Shown in pieces: positions 1 through 10,959 of a stretch of DNA of 64,000 nucleotides. Origin of the DNA: Lycorma delicatula (Eukaryota > Arthropoda > Insecta > Hemiptera > Fulgoridae); the NCBI RefSeq assembly GCF_047948215.1, contig NC_134467.1:37800520-37864519 (forward strand), written 5' to 3'. Position 1 is the first letter of the stretch. Every line of letters starts with the position of its first letter. The translations under genes were made by a program, and so were the position numbers. A model generated the notes under the pieces. That model saw only the letters and a list, made by a program, of their open reading frames with translations. It searched no databases and was not told where the DNA came from.

Positions 1-665
1 AGCAGCGTTGGTACTCAGAAATCAGAATATCCTTCAGGTGATCGATTATGTTTTTTTAATGTTTTCTACTGTTCCAAAATGGTGTCCTTTGAGGTGACAG
101 GAAAAAGTCGCAGGGACTCAAGTCAGGTGAATAAGGGGGTTGACGAACTACAGGAATGTTTTTCTTTGCCAAAAACTCATTAATTGAGAGCGCAGTGTGA
201 CAAAGTGCATTGTCATGATGATGCAGCATCAAGTTGTCTTTGATGGTTGGTGTTAACGCGGGCAACTCTTTTCCGCAGTCTTTCAAGAATTTCTCGGTAA
301 ACATACAGATTTACAGTTTGTCCTATAGGCAAAAACTCCTTATCGACAATTCCATTACTATCGAAGAAACAAATTAGCATGGTTTTGATGTGATTCATGA
401 TGCTGTATATCATGATAATGCATCTTGTAATCACACTGCACTGTCAATGAGTTTTTGGCGAAGAAAAACATTACTGTAGTTCTTCAAACACTTTATTCAC
501 CGGACTTGAGTCCCTGCGATTTTTTCCTGTTCCTCACTTTTTAAAAACATCTCAAAGGACACCATTTAGGAACAGTAGAAAACACAGTGCATCTGAAGGA
601 TATTCTGGTTTGAGTTCCAGCATTGCTATGAACCAGTCTCATTACTTTATTGACAGACCTCATAT
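1..665 (-). mobile_element. mariner-like element with inverted copy of its 3' part
   Basis: The minus strand from about 434 down to 1 encodes the middle and end of a mariner transposase. It shows a CFFDSNGIV block, a GQTVN..Y..ILERLRKRV block, HDNA..HTA and PPYSPDLSPCDFF, the region of the DD34D catalytic core. The frame is broken, so it is not functional. From about 398 to 628 the plus strand repeats the 3' part of the same transposase in inverted orientation, and a mariner terminal repeat (CTCATTACTTTATTG) follows at about 635-665. The left end lies outside the window. The arrangement is a fold-back with arms near 1-236 and 398-628. Confidence 0.8.
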
Positions 666-1002
666 ATTGAATTAAGCATATGTTAGGTGAAAATATAAAC
701 CTTAGAGTTTTTCAAGGTCACAGTTGTTCTTTACTACTTTGACACGTTCTTTGGCCAAGTATGTTTGAAAATATTAATCATTCACATCTTATACACCATT
801 TTAATATGGATTAAAAGTTACAATGCAGAATATGCTTCAGATTGTATCCACCTGTTTGGATCTCTCTGTATATGTGAACGTGAAATATATAGTAATTTAA
901 AAAAAAATTAATCATTCTGAATTATTCTTTAAATTTAATTTTTTAAGCTGAAATCTTAAGCTACCTTAATTACACAAAATTTAAATCTTATTTTCTAACT
1001 TA
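666..1002. other. AT-rich intergenic DNA, no gene seen
   Basis: This stretch has no convincing open frame, splice-bounded exon or transposon end. It separates the fold-back mariner from the duplicated unit that follows. Confidence 0.5.
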
Positions 1003-2148
1003 GAAATATTTTTATACAAACTATTTTTTTTCAGACCTAATCATTGAAGATTATACCATGCATAAATATATTTTAAAGTTGACATATATGTCAATTTTAA
1101 TATACTGAATTTACTTCGTACTTATTAATGACTTACTGATTACTTTGTAAATCAGTCTAAGTCGTGTTTATCAGTCTAAAAGAATGTGTTTAACTATATT
1201 TTAAAGATTTACAGTAGAAATTTCATTTCTGGTTAATTCTATATATTCTATAAAAGAGATAATATATGTGTACAATTGTTGTACTGGTGTACCATTGCTG
1301 TTGTAAATTGATAACCTCAAAAAACATAAGTTCTAGTATCAATGTATTTTATTGTTTATTTATTGAGTATTTATTTGTAATTCAATTTTATTACTCATTA
1401 TAAATTTAATTAACTTTAATGTTGATGTGCTGTAGAATTTTTATTTTTTTTCAATAATTCGTAATCACTACCCAATCCAGACCATCAGATCCTATCAGAA
1501 CACTTACCAAGACATAATATCAAAGCAGTCGAGCAATTTCTATTAAAAAGTCTTACAAATTTTGTTCAGTTTAAGTGCTCGAATGTAGAAATTTTGAAGT
1601 TAAGACAGAAATGAATTTGTATTGTTAACTACGTCATTTTTATTTGTTAAAACTAAATAAATTCTGTTCTTGTAAGATCTCAATGCCTATTTCAGATTAC
1701 AGTAGGATATTAAGGTGGAATTTTGTGCTGGAAAGTTGTAAGAAGCAAACTACACATGGTTATCCATGGGTAATAATTCTTGTAAGTAATATATTTAGTT
1801 CGACATGATAACTTCGTTATGTGGAACAAAAATGACAGTTTTAACATCCATCATAATACTCTATCATATTATGTAGTACATGCAAAAAATAAAAATACAT
1901 ACTTATGAGTTATAAAATACACTATGAAAGGAAGATTCTATTTTAAACAGATGGTAATGCTGTTTAAAATTTAATTTTTCTATTTGCAATGATCAACTTT
2001 TTAAGAATTAACAATGTTAATGATGAGCATATTTAAATCTTCTGATTTTTATTTGATAATTAACTTGAGGATGTTAAGTATTAGGAAAGTGCTTTTAAGA
2101 TGAGTTGTTTTTATTTAAAGATTTGATGGTCTGAATTATATATATTTA
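1003..2148. repeat. Duplicated AT-rich unit, copy 1
   Basis: Two blocks recur in the same order about 2.3 kb downstream. Block 1003-1140 matches 3391-3520 loosely. Block about 1505-2143 matches 3793-4430 closely, with only scattered substitutions. The middle, about 1150-1500, differs between copies. Both copies contain a stretch that looks like an 86-base exon with an acceptor and a GTAAGT donor (1696-1781 here). Copy 1 ends at the insertion point of the mariner at 2149. Confidence 0.75.
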
Positions 2149-3348
2149 TGAGGTGCACCAATAAAGTAATGAGACTGATGTGAAAAAAATGTTGCTTGTC
2201 GTTTTAGTCATATTTTAGTGTTGTCTCCTTCAAAGTAGTTCCCCTCTGATTGCACACACTTATTCCAGCGCTTCTGCCATTGATGGTAACATTTCTGGAA
2301 CTCATCTTCTGTAATATCCTCCAAGACCCTTGTCACAGCTTTCTGTTAAAAATTGCTGTACTGACAGCGCACGATAATGCGCCATCCCATAGGATGGTGC
2401 ATTATCGTGATGCAGAATCCAGTTATCAGCAATGTCGGCATGGACACAAAGAACTCGTTTACGAAGTCTTTCTAAAATTTCTTTGTAGAAATATCGGTTA
2501 ACTGTTTGTCCAGGAGGCACCCACTCTTTAAGAACAATTCCCTTGGAATCGAAGAAGCACACAAGCATGCATTTCACTTTTGACTTCGACATGCAAGCTT
2601 TTTTTGGTCTGGGTGATCCCTTTGAGCACCGTTGCGAACTTTGGCGTTTTGTCTCTGGATCGTATTGAAAAACCCAACCTTCATCACCAGTGATAACACG
2701 GCTCAACAAATCTGGATTGATTTCCGTTTGCTCTTAACAGATCGGCTGCCAGATTTTTCCGTGTTTCTCGCTGTTGTGTGAGATTTTTGGGGACCATTTT
2801 TGCACAAATCTTTTTCATACCAAGATCTTCAGTTAATATTAGACGAACTGTTTCTCGATCGATGTTGAGTTCTTCCGCGATCATTTTCACGGATAATCTT
2901 CGATCACATTGTATGATTTCACGCACCCTGGTCAAGTTGATATCTGTCCGAGAGGTTGATGGTCGTCCACTGCGGTCTTCATCTTCAACATTCGTTTTGC
3001 CTTCACTAAAAATTTTATGCCACCGAAAAACTTGAGCTCTTGACATAACCTCCTCTCCAAAAGCCTTCTCAAGCTTACCATAAGTTGTTGTCGCGTTTTC
3101 ATCCAATTTAACGCAAAAAGAAATGGTATACTGTTGCGCAATATTTTGCGGTTTCATTTCTGTGACGAGAGACTGAAACACGTGTTCACTTATTACAGCA
3201 CAACTCATGACTCAGCAATTGCATCAATGTGCCGCTTGGATTAGAAGAAGCTTATAGACCAAGGTCAAAGATGGTGTGCCTACGCAAGCTGCAGGGTTGC
3301 CACATCTTGCAAAGAAAAATCAGTCTCATTACTTTATTGTCGCACCTC

Positions 3349-3349
<1 letters not shown>
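2149..3349 (-). mobile_element. Near full-length mariner element, frameshifted transposase
   Basis: The element is bounded by inverted terminal repeats of about 30 bases containing AATAAAGTAATGAGACTGA, with TA immediately left of the left end. The minus-strand transposase is in two pieces. 3208-2684 carries the N-terminal paired helix-turn-helix region (KLEKAFGEEVMSRAQVFRWH; GRPSTS). 2709-2302 carries ITGDEGWVFQYDPETK, CFFDSKGIV and HHDNAP. The pieces are in different frames, so at least one frameshift lies near 2720-2740. A hairpin insertion at 2376-2415 also disrupts the second catalytic block. The length of about 1.2 kb is normal for mariner. It is a dead copy. Confidence 0.9.

Positions 3350-3351
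<2 letters not shown>

Positions 3352-3387
<36 letters not shown>
3352..3387. repeat. (TA)n microsatellite
   Basis: An uninterrupted TA run directly follows the right end of the mariner at 3349. It may derive from the TA-rich insertion target. Confidence 0.9.
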
Positions 3388-3388
<1 letters not shown>

Positions 3389-3389
<1 letters not shown>

Positions 3390-4435
3390 GTAGAAATATT
3401 TTTATACAATTTATTTTTTTTTTCAGATCTAATCATGAAGATTATATACCAAGCGTAAATATACTTGAAAGATGACATATACTTGAATTACTTATAATAC
3501 GACATTTACTACTGAATTATACTTATTTATTGTCTCTACGCCACAATTCTTGAGATTGGTGTAGTTCCTCTTCGAGGAATAATCACCTATTTTCAGGTGG
3601 ATATTTATTGAAAGCAAATAAATTTCATTTGGTTGACAAACTTAATAGATATTAAGTTTGTCAACCAAAAAGTGTAAGTAATATTCAGCATCTATTCTAG
3701 ATAAATACTCAACTTTATGATTAGAACAGACATATACTGTTTGGCGGAAACTTAAATTTTTCCCTGGGAGTTTTATCAAATATTATGTCTTACCCAAGAC
3801 ATAATATCAAAGCAGTCCAGCAATTTCTATTAAAAAGTCTTACAAATTTTGTTCAGTTTAAGTGCTCGAATGTAGAAATTTTGAAGTTAAGAAAGAAATG
3901 AAGTTTTATTGTTACTACACCATTTTTATTTGTTAAAACCAAATAAATTCTATTCTTGTAAAATCTCAATACCTATTTCAGATTACAGTAGGATATTAAG
4001 GTGGAATTTTGTGCTGGAGAGTTGTAAGAAGGAAACTACACTTGCTTATCTGTGGGTAATAATTCTTGTAAGTAATATATTTAGTTCGACATGATAACTT
4101 CGTTATGTGGAACAAAAATGACAGTTTTAACATCCATCATAATACTCTATCATATTATGTAGTACATGCAAAAAATAAAAATACATACTTATGAGTTATA
4201 AAATACACTATGAAAGGAAGATTCTATTTTAAACAGATGGTAATGCTGTTGAAAATTTAATTTTTCTATTTGCAATGATCAACTTTTTAAGAATTAACAA
4301 TGTTAATGATGAGCATATTTAAATCTTCTGATTTTTATTTGATAATTAACTTGAGGATGTTAAGTATTACAAAAGTGTTTTTAAGATGAGTTGTTTTTAT
4401 CTAAAGATTTGATGGTCTAAATTTTATATATAAAA
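3389..4435. repeat. Duplicated AT-rich unit, copy 2
   Basis: This is the direct repeat of 1003-2148 (see that entry). It lacks the mariner that terminates copy 1. It contains the second exon-like 86-base block at 3982-4067, with acceptor TATTTCAG and donor GTAAGT. A perfect 19-base hairpin sits at 3628-3669 in the part not shared with copy 1. Confidence 0.75.
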
Positions 4436-5200
4436 TTGGTGCTCTTTCTATATGTGCTCATGAGTAATATTCAAATTAGAGAATTCACCAACGTAGTAGT
4501 AAAATCTAAGGAAGGTGGTTTCATATTACAAAATTATTATTAAATGTCAACCAAAATGTATTACCATTTAAAATGACCTAGAAAAAGATTAATTTCAACG
4601 TTAGGTATCTTAGTAAACTTTAATTTTATTTTAATTGAAATAAAATACTAATCTCACTGGTTACTAAAAGTTCTTCTCTCAAAGTTCTTGTTTACTACAA
4701 TTAAATGATATCATACACTTGTACTGTCTTGTCTTTCAACTTAGAATAGAGTTTAGGAAAATACAAAAAATCGAAATAACTAGTCTATCGTCTGAAACTC
4801 ACCAAATTATGTTTTCATATCCATTAATCATACACAAACAAAATCCAATCCAAAGAACCTTAAAGATCACCAAAAAACCAGTCTAAAACACCAAAAACAG
4901 CGGAACACAACTACATATGTCTCATCACTTGTTTAATCCCAACTTGACTAACTTGTGGTATCTAGGGCATGTATACTTGTTTACCATCTATTTATGTTTG
5001 TTTTAAGATTATTATCTAAAAATAAACATAGATACCACTATACGTGTAAGTATATGTAGATACTACTTACCTACAGGCAATTCTATTGAGGTATTGACAT
5101 TTGGTGACTGTTGTTAAAGAACTTTGCTGGGGTAGTCGTTAAAGTATTTAATTTAAAATAAATAACTTTTACTAAATAAAAATCTTTGTTTTTAAAACAG
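4436..5200. other. Non-coding DNA upstream of the CCDC34 exon
   Basis: No exon or repeat is recognised here. The stretch ends with a normal 3' splice acceptor (TTTTTAAAACAG) at 5200, so it is best read as the intron preceding the first visible CCDC34 exon. Confidence 0.5.
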
Positions 5201-5644
5201 GTCCAACGAGAATGTCTTATTTAAATTGGATGAAAATGGAGGATAAAGAAAAATTAGGGGCTGAAAGAAGAAATATAAAAATATATGATAAACATAGAAA
5301 AATAATAAAAGAGCGATTAATAGATGAAGAAAGACGTCTGTTAAACGAAGAAAGTTATTGGTCGTGGTTCGAAAAGAAAACTAAAGAGATAAAAGAAAAA
5401 AAATTAATGGCAGAAGAAGAAGAAAGAAAAATAAAAGAAGCAGAGTATATTGAAAAACAAAATCAAGCTATAAAAGATTTCAAATTTAACCAATGGTTAA
5501 TCCAAAAACAATTGGAAGCAAATACTAAAATGATTGAAAAGATGATTGAAAACGAGAAGAAAAATGAAATTAATAAACTTAAAAAGGCACAAGCTGAAAA
5601 AGTGTGGAAAGTATGGCTTGAGAAAAAAGATAAGTTGATGAAAG
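5201..5644 (+). CDS. CCDC34: CCDC34-like protein, first visible exon
   Basis: This exon encodes the N-terminal part of the conserved domain of coiled-coil domain-containing protein 34. An acceptor AG ends at 5200 and a donor (AAAG|GTATTT) begins at 5645. The first ATG of the exon is at 5212; in-frame codons CCA ACG AGA precede it, so the true start may lie in an upstream exon. The 144 residues are very rich in K and E and predicted to form coiled coil. Tryptophan pairs (YLNWMKMEDKEK near the start, SYWSWFEKK near residue 49, VWKVWLEKK near 137) match the repeated W-x-x-W/F-x-x-K blocks of the family. The protein is known from cilia and sperm flagella in vertebrates; a role here is inferred. 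The exon ends in phase 1. Confidence 0.82.
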
Positions 5645-5702
5645 GTATTTTTACTGAATATTTATTTCACATTATGTATAGAACTGAACTGGTGGTTAGA
5701 TC

Positions 5703-6096
5703 TGTCATCATTATCAGGTTGTTAGTACGGATCTGAGACATTCAGAAAGTGGCTCTTTAATAGTTTGATCTAGGCGCGGGGTCTTCTTTCCGCGGTTAGG
5801 TTACTAGCTTAGTTCCTGAGGGCGACGTGGTAGCTGCAGGTGTCTGTTGTTTTCATTCTGAAGGCATAAACATGTAAATCTATCTCGGGGTGAATTTTTA
5901 ACGATGTAGATGTCTCTCGGGGCATCTCTGCGGGGCCTGGACTGAAAGCTGTGTGGCATAATCAGTTTGAGGGCGAGAAGATGTCCTCCGTTAAAGCCAC
6001 TGCTGGCTAGGAACGGAGGGGGTGGTGTAGCAACCGGACACGCTACGAGGTGGGATCTTCTCCCCTCGTGGGAGAATCGAGATGTCATCATTATCA
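5703..6096 (-). mobile_element. GC-rich short retroelement with 14-base target duplication
   Basis: A 366-base GC-rich block (5717-6082) is flanked by direct repeats TGTCATCATTATCA at 5703-5716 and 6083-6096, as expected for target-primed retroposition. Read on the minus strand, its beginning resembles the 88-base insert at 50626-50713: a shared CACCACCC..CCGTTCC segment followed by GGCTTTAACGG. I see no long reading frame with a recognisable domain. It looks like the 5' part of a LINE or a short internally deleted derivative. It lies just inside CCDC34 intron 1. Confidence 0.65.
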
Positions 6097-7855
6097 TTAT
6101 CTATAAATTTGGAAAGGTTGGTCATTAGCTTTTTCATCTTTCCATTTTCATTCACAGTAAAAACCATTTCTTGTCTGGCTGCATACAGTTTGATTTTGTA
6201 CACATCAAAATTAAACTGTATTGTTTTGCTTTGAAGCATATTAATAAAATGCTAAACTTGTTTAGTTTGTTATTAATTGGGACTCCTTCAAAAAGTCAAA
6301 ACAAGTCAAGATGCAAAAGTAGGCTGTCGATTTATTGTTTGGAACCCGTAATTGTAAATAAAGTACACCAATATTTAGAAAATTAAAAATATTAACTCTA
6401 ATCCATGTGTTTAAATTTATAAATGTTCATTATTTGTCAAAAGAGGAGTTACATACAGTTAAAAATGTAACATATTCAATCTGCGTAAGTGATCAGAATC
6501 AGTAATACAGTCCTTTGGATTACAATACAAGAAGGGAGTATTTATTTTCATGATGGATTAAGGTTTCCTTGTTCCATCCAGGTAAATTTTGGGCAGTTCT
6601 TTTGTTTTATTTATGGGTTAACATATATACTTATTCCTAACACAAGCTCCCCATATATTGTATTGTTATGAACCCATCAGAATAGATTATTTATTCTCTT
6701 CTTATCAGTCAGCATCTCTGTCCAGTCCCATCTCTCACTATTTTATCCTCTTGACAATGGTGGAAAGTTTTTTTTAAATTATCTTATTTAAAAGTATCAT
6801 TATTAGAGTAACAGGTGGTTTTCCTTTTTTAATAAATAAAAGAAATTATCTATACTAGTGATGTCATTTATTTTTCTAAATATTTCTGATTGATGGTAAA
6901 AAAAAACCATTATATATATGTTATCTCATCATGTCTATATTACTTTTCTGTACAAAGATAAACTGGATAAATAAAACATATAATTCATGATGCAGGATAT
7001 AGTAAATAAGTTGAGGTTAAAACTTAACACAAAACAAAATTGAATGGATATAACATGAAACCAGTCATGTGACTGATGACTCAAAACAAAAGATATATTT
7101 GAGATTTGTTTGTATGAAACAAATTTTTTTAAGTAACATCAAAAAAATATCCAGTGGAGATAATCTGGAGATCTAAGCATGCACAGCCCATGAAAAACAA
7201 TTTTTTTCTCCAAGGGCTATGTACTGAATGATCTGCTGATTACGTTTAGCTTACTATCTGATTGTGAGGGATGTAATTTACCATCATCATAGTAAAAAAA
7301 ATTACAAATAGATTACCTTCTCTGAAAGTAATGATTCTCATTATGGAATTCAGTTGCTATGATGAGAAAAGAGTGAAATTATAATAGAACCTGTGACCAT
7401 AAAGGTTGAATAGAACCTTACTTGGACCATTTTACAGTACTGAAGTATCTTCAGATTTATAAAAAAGATAACAAGAAACCACTTTACTGCTTTCTCGCAA
7501 TACTAAGTTAGAATAAGATATTTACTGTTTTTGAGAATTGTTATATCACTTGTCATATGAATATAATTGACTTATGTCTATTGTTAATTATCATAAATAT
7601 TATGTTATGGTATTAATTATTAGGGGTCACAAAGATTTCAATCTGGATTAACATTGCTTACAATTTTTTGCCAAAATTGTTTTAAAAATCATTTTTTGAT
7701 GCATCATCAAATATACAAATTTATATTTGATTGATTGAAATGTAAAAATATAAAAAAAATTTATTCAATGCACAATATATTAACCAAACCTTTTTGTATT
7801 TATATATAGAGAATAGTAATATTTTTTAAACTAAAATTTTTTTTTTACTAAACAG
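6097..7855 (+). other. CCDC34 intron, remainder
   Basis: The intron is AT-rich and has no convincing exon. At about 7054-7092 there is a short remnant resembling the 3' end of the RTE-like LINE (ACCAGTCATGTGACTGATGAC, compare 44060-44090). Nothing else is recognised before the acceptor CTAAACAG at 7855. Confidence 0.55.
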
Positions 7856-8002
7856 AAGAAAAACTGAAAAAGAATGTAGAAATGCAAGAAAAAGAACGAG
7901 AGAGAAAACAAAAACAAAAACTGTCAGAACAGAAGTATAAAGAATGGTTAAAAGAAGCTTCAACTCGTCCAAAACCTGTACGAAGCAACCTTGGACTTAC
8001 AA
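7856..8002 (+). CDS. CCDC34: CCDC34-like protein, middle exon
   Basis: The exon continues the frame from 5644 (phase 1 join G+AA). It encodes a lysine/glutamate-rich helix followed by YKEWLKEASTRPKPVRSNLG. The W-L-x-x-A-x-x-x-P-x-P block is the hallmark that precedes the C-terminal conserved region in CCDC34 of other animals, which makes the assignment firm. The acceptor is ACTAAACAG and the donor is A|GTAAGA at 8003. The exon ends in phase 1. Confidence 0.88.
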
Positions 8003-8419
8003 GTAAGAGAATAAATATTCCTTTTGTTATCAAACATAAATTTAAAATAACAGATTGTGTCAATAATAAATTACCTGCTATGTATTTACACTTCTGTTTG
8101 TATTGGAATAATACCTGGAATAATACTTTTACACAGACACTGAACTTTTGAAATACATCCTTTTAAATAAAAAAGAAGGTAGTAACTTATAACATCTATC
8201 TTCCAAAACATCTGTTTTTTTCTTGCGTTTGATTTTACGATAAATATCATTATCGATTCAGTATCTTCTTTTGCTGTTTTCTATCCTTAATAAATTGTTC
8301 CTTTTTATAAAGAAAATTGTATAATTTTAATGAATTGATGAAAGAATGATTGAGTGTAAAATAGTCATTTATATTCAAAGAGCAAGATTACTTATAAAAT
8401 ACTTTACCAATGTTTTCAA

Positions 8420-8629
8420 CAGCCAGTGATCGACTCGGGTTGACCACTACTGAGATGTGTAGTTAATTGAAACCCAACCACCAAAGAAAACCGGTATCTA
8501 CAGGTCTAGCATTCAAATCCATGTAAAAGCAACTACCTTTTCAAGGACTTTAACCTTAGAAATATCGTGTTAGAAAAATCAGCTGATTTTGTGGTAAGAA
8601 TTTAACGACTAGACCAATGTGTGAAATTC
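8420..8629 (-). mobile_element. tRNA-derived SINE (family 1), decayed copy
   Basis: The sequence matches the better-preserved copies at 49526-49808 and 55543-55831, including TTTGGTGGTTGGGTTTCAATT on the minus strand and the AAATCAGCTGATTTT core. The tRNA-like head would lie at the high-coordinate end. No clear target duplication is visible. It sits in CCDC34 intron 2. Confidence 0.75.
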
Positions 8630-8800
8630 ATTACTAATATTTTTGTGTATTTTTAGAGCAAAAATAATAAATAACTGAAATTTTTTTAGTATCTAAAAAT
8701 AATCCCTGATTATCATTTATTTATGTTTATTTTTTATAATTTTATTTACATCAAGTATAATACTGGGTTTTAATCATTTATTTTTATTTGGTTTTTTCAG

Positions 8801-8988
8801 GTTTAAAATGCAATACCCTCACCTATGTTAATCCCGTTCCTTGGGAAAATATTTTAGAAGAAGAGAATAATACTTTTATGACAAGTGAATATGATAAAAC
8901 ATTGACTACTTTATATAAAAAACAAAGTAACTTTTATGAAACCGATTCAAATTCAACTAATAAATCTTATAATCTAGTTGAATTTTGA
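8801..8988 (+). CDS. CCDC34: CCDC34-like protein, C-terminal exon
   Basis: The acceptor TTTTTTCAG ends at 8800, and the phase 1 join gives AGT. The exon encodes CNTLTYVNPVPWENI, matching the family's C-terminal Y-x-N-P-(I/V)-P-W-x-x-I signature, then a divergent tail ending in the stop TGA at 8986-8988. Together with the two upstream exons it gives 255 residues from the ATG at 5212 in one frame, shorter than the roughly 370-residue human protein because the disordered N-terminal part is not seen. An AATAAA lies at 9191. Confidence 0.88.
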
Positions 8989-10380
8989 TTTATAAAAATT
9001 ATAATTGATAATTACTTATTTATGTCTCTTTTGTACAATGATTTATTTTATTTTATAAATCTGAGGTGTTATTATGAAGAGAATTCTTTATGCTTTTGCT
9101 TAAGAATTGAAAAATAACTGAAAGATTTTCTTTTCAAAAGAAAAACAGAAAGAATTTTTAAAATTTTAAATTTTATTACATTTCATCTTAAATAAATGTT
9201 ATATCTAAGTAATTTATACAGATCTGTATGTGGAAAAATATTTAAATATTTTTAATACCGCTACGAATAAATTTATTCATATGCCGTCAGAATGTATACA
9301 TAATATCATATTTTATAATCTCCTTGTGTTAATTATACTAAAAACAGTGAATTAAAACAAATTTTACTTTGATAAATGTCTTTTAACAGTTCCATTTACT
9401 ATATCAGATTAATTTATTGTGTGACTTGTAGTTTTTGTTTTAATATTTAAATAAAATAACCAATTTCATTCAAAATATAACAGTAAATTATTTTGAGTTC
9501 ATCCAATTGGATGAACTGCAAAGAAAAATTAATGATAAAATAATTAAATGAACATAGACTGTAAATGTTATTGTTTAAAAGTTTTATAGTGAATTGTTCT
9601 CCCAGTGAAAACAATTACTTTATTCTCACAAAGTAAAACATTCTTTTTTCCATTTTTGTTTAAAATCAGTGTTATTTGAATTTAGAAAAAAAAACGATAA
9701 CGCTTTTATAAAATAGATTATTGAACAACTTTTATGTCAAAAATTTAATTTATTTAAATAATTATTTAATTTATTTGATCAGTTTACATGAATTTAAAAA
9801 AAATTGTCATATTGCTTGTTTCAACAGAAAGCTATGATTTTTTTAACAGGGTACAGCAAATTATGCTGTTATAAAATATTAAATTAGTGTAATATGTTTT
9901 TGTTGTTATATTTTCCTGGCATTGGTTATTTATTCTTATATAGTGGAAAAAAATTTATAAAAATTCCTAAGATTCGTTTTTTTGGGGGAGGGTAATCTAT
10001 GTTAATTTTTTATTGTAAAATTATCATTGTATTTTTTTTAAATCAACCAAAATAAAGTTTTGATAATAAAAAATCCATGTTTTTTTACTTTTTCTGTTCC
10101 TGATCTCCAAAATTACCTTCAATAAATTTTTTGGATTTTCTATGTAAACTGTGTAAAGGAAAGAAACTAAAAAAAAAATCCTCATATGTACAAGCAAAAA
10201 AAAGATTTTTGAAGATGGGGATGCATAAAATTCTATTGTAATATTATTACTAATAGTTTAAACCAAAAAAAGTTTGGAATAATAAAAATTGCTATTTTTA
10301 AACTTTAATCGGCTCCCCCCACTCCCAAAGTATTTTTTTGGGTCACTTGCTTTAATATTATTACAACATAAAATATGCAA
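8989..10380 (+). other. CCDC34 3' flank, no further gene
   Basis: This is AT-rich DNA. Candidate polyadenylation hexamers AATAAA occur at 9191 and again near 9453 and 10050. A perfect 22-base palindrome is at 9496-9517. No exon or transposon is recognised. Confidence 0.55.
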
Positions 10381-10680
10381 TAAAATAAAAAGTGGTAGGA
10401 TAAGGTAAGGTATGGTAAGGATAAGGTAAGATAAGATAAGGTGTAATTTTGAGAAAATTGACCCCAAAAACTGCATCCCTCAACCACCAGAGATATTGAC
10501 CCCAAACTTTTACCAACAAATTGTCCCACAAACAAGTCTCTGCACAAAATTTTATCAAAATTTATCCAGTCAAAATTTATTAAGCTTCAAATACGCAAAC
10601 GAACGTACATATGTAAGTACGTACGACATTACCACCTTCTCTTTATTTTAGTGAGGGGGGTTCCTGGATCATAGAACGTC
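10380..10680. repeat. Interspersed repeat with GGTAA-rich minisatellite
   Basis: 10395-10442 is made of short variants of GGATAAGGTAAG. It is followed by sequence rich in phrases typical of dispersed repeats (ACCCCAAA motifs, AAAATTTTATCAAAATTTATCC, and an alternating ACGTAC run at 10601-10630). I cannot assign a family. No coding potential is seen. Confidence 0.5.
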
Positions 10681-10959
10681 GAGAATTGCAAAAAAAAAAC
10701 TTGTATCCTATTTTTTTAACTGATTTCATACTTTACTTCTTGCAACACAGCTCAAGAGCAGGGTTTCTACCTGGGCACCATTACCCTACAACTTTACACA
10801 GAGATAAGACGTGGCGAAAAGGATTAATTGATATTTTCAACGCTTCTGTGATTAAATTTTCATATACACTTCGATGATTAAGCCAAAACGTCTACAAGCC
10901 TAAATCTTAAGATGTGAATTGTAGTTGTAACATTTTATTGGCAGACATTCTGATGAGCT

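Noticed and set aside
1802..1826. ATAACTTCGTTAT, resembling a loxP half-site, at about 1809 and again at about 4095
   Set aside because: It differs from the recombinase site, lacks the second arm with an 8-base spacer, and is explained by the duplicated AT-rich unit.
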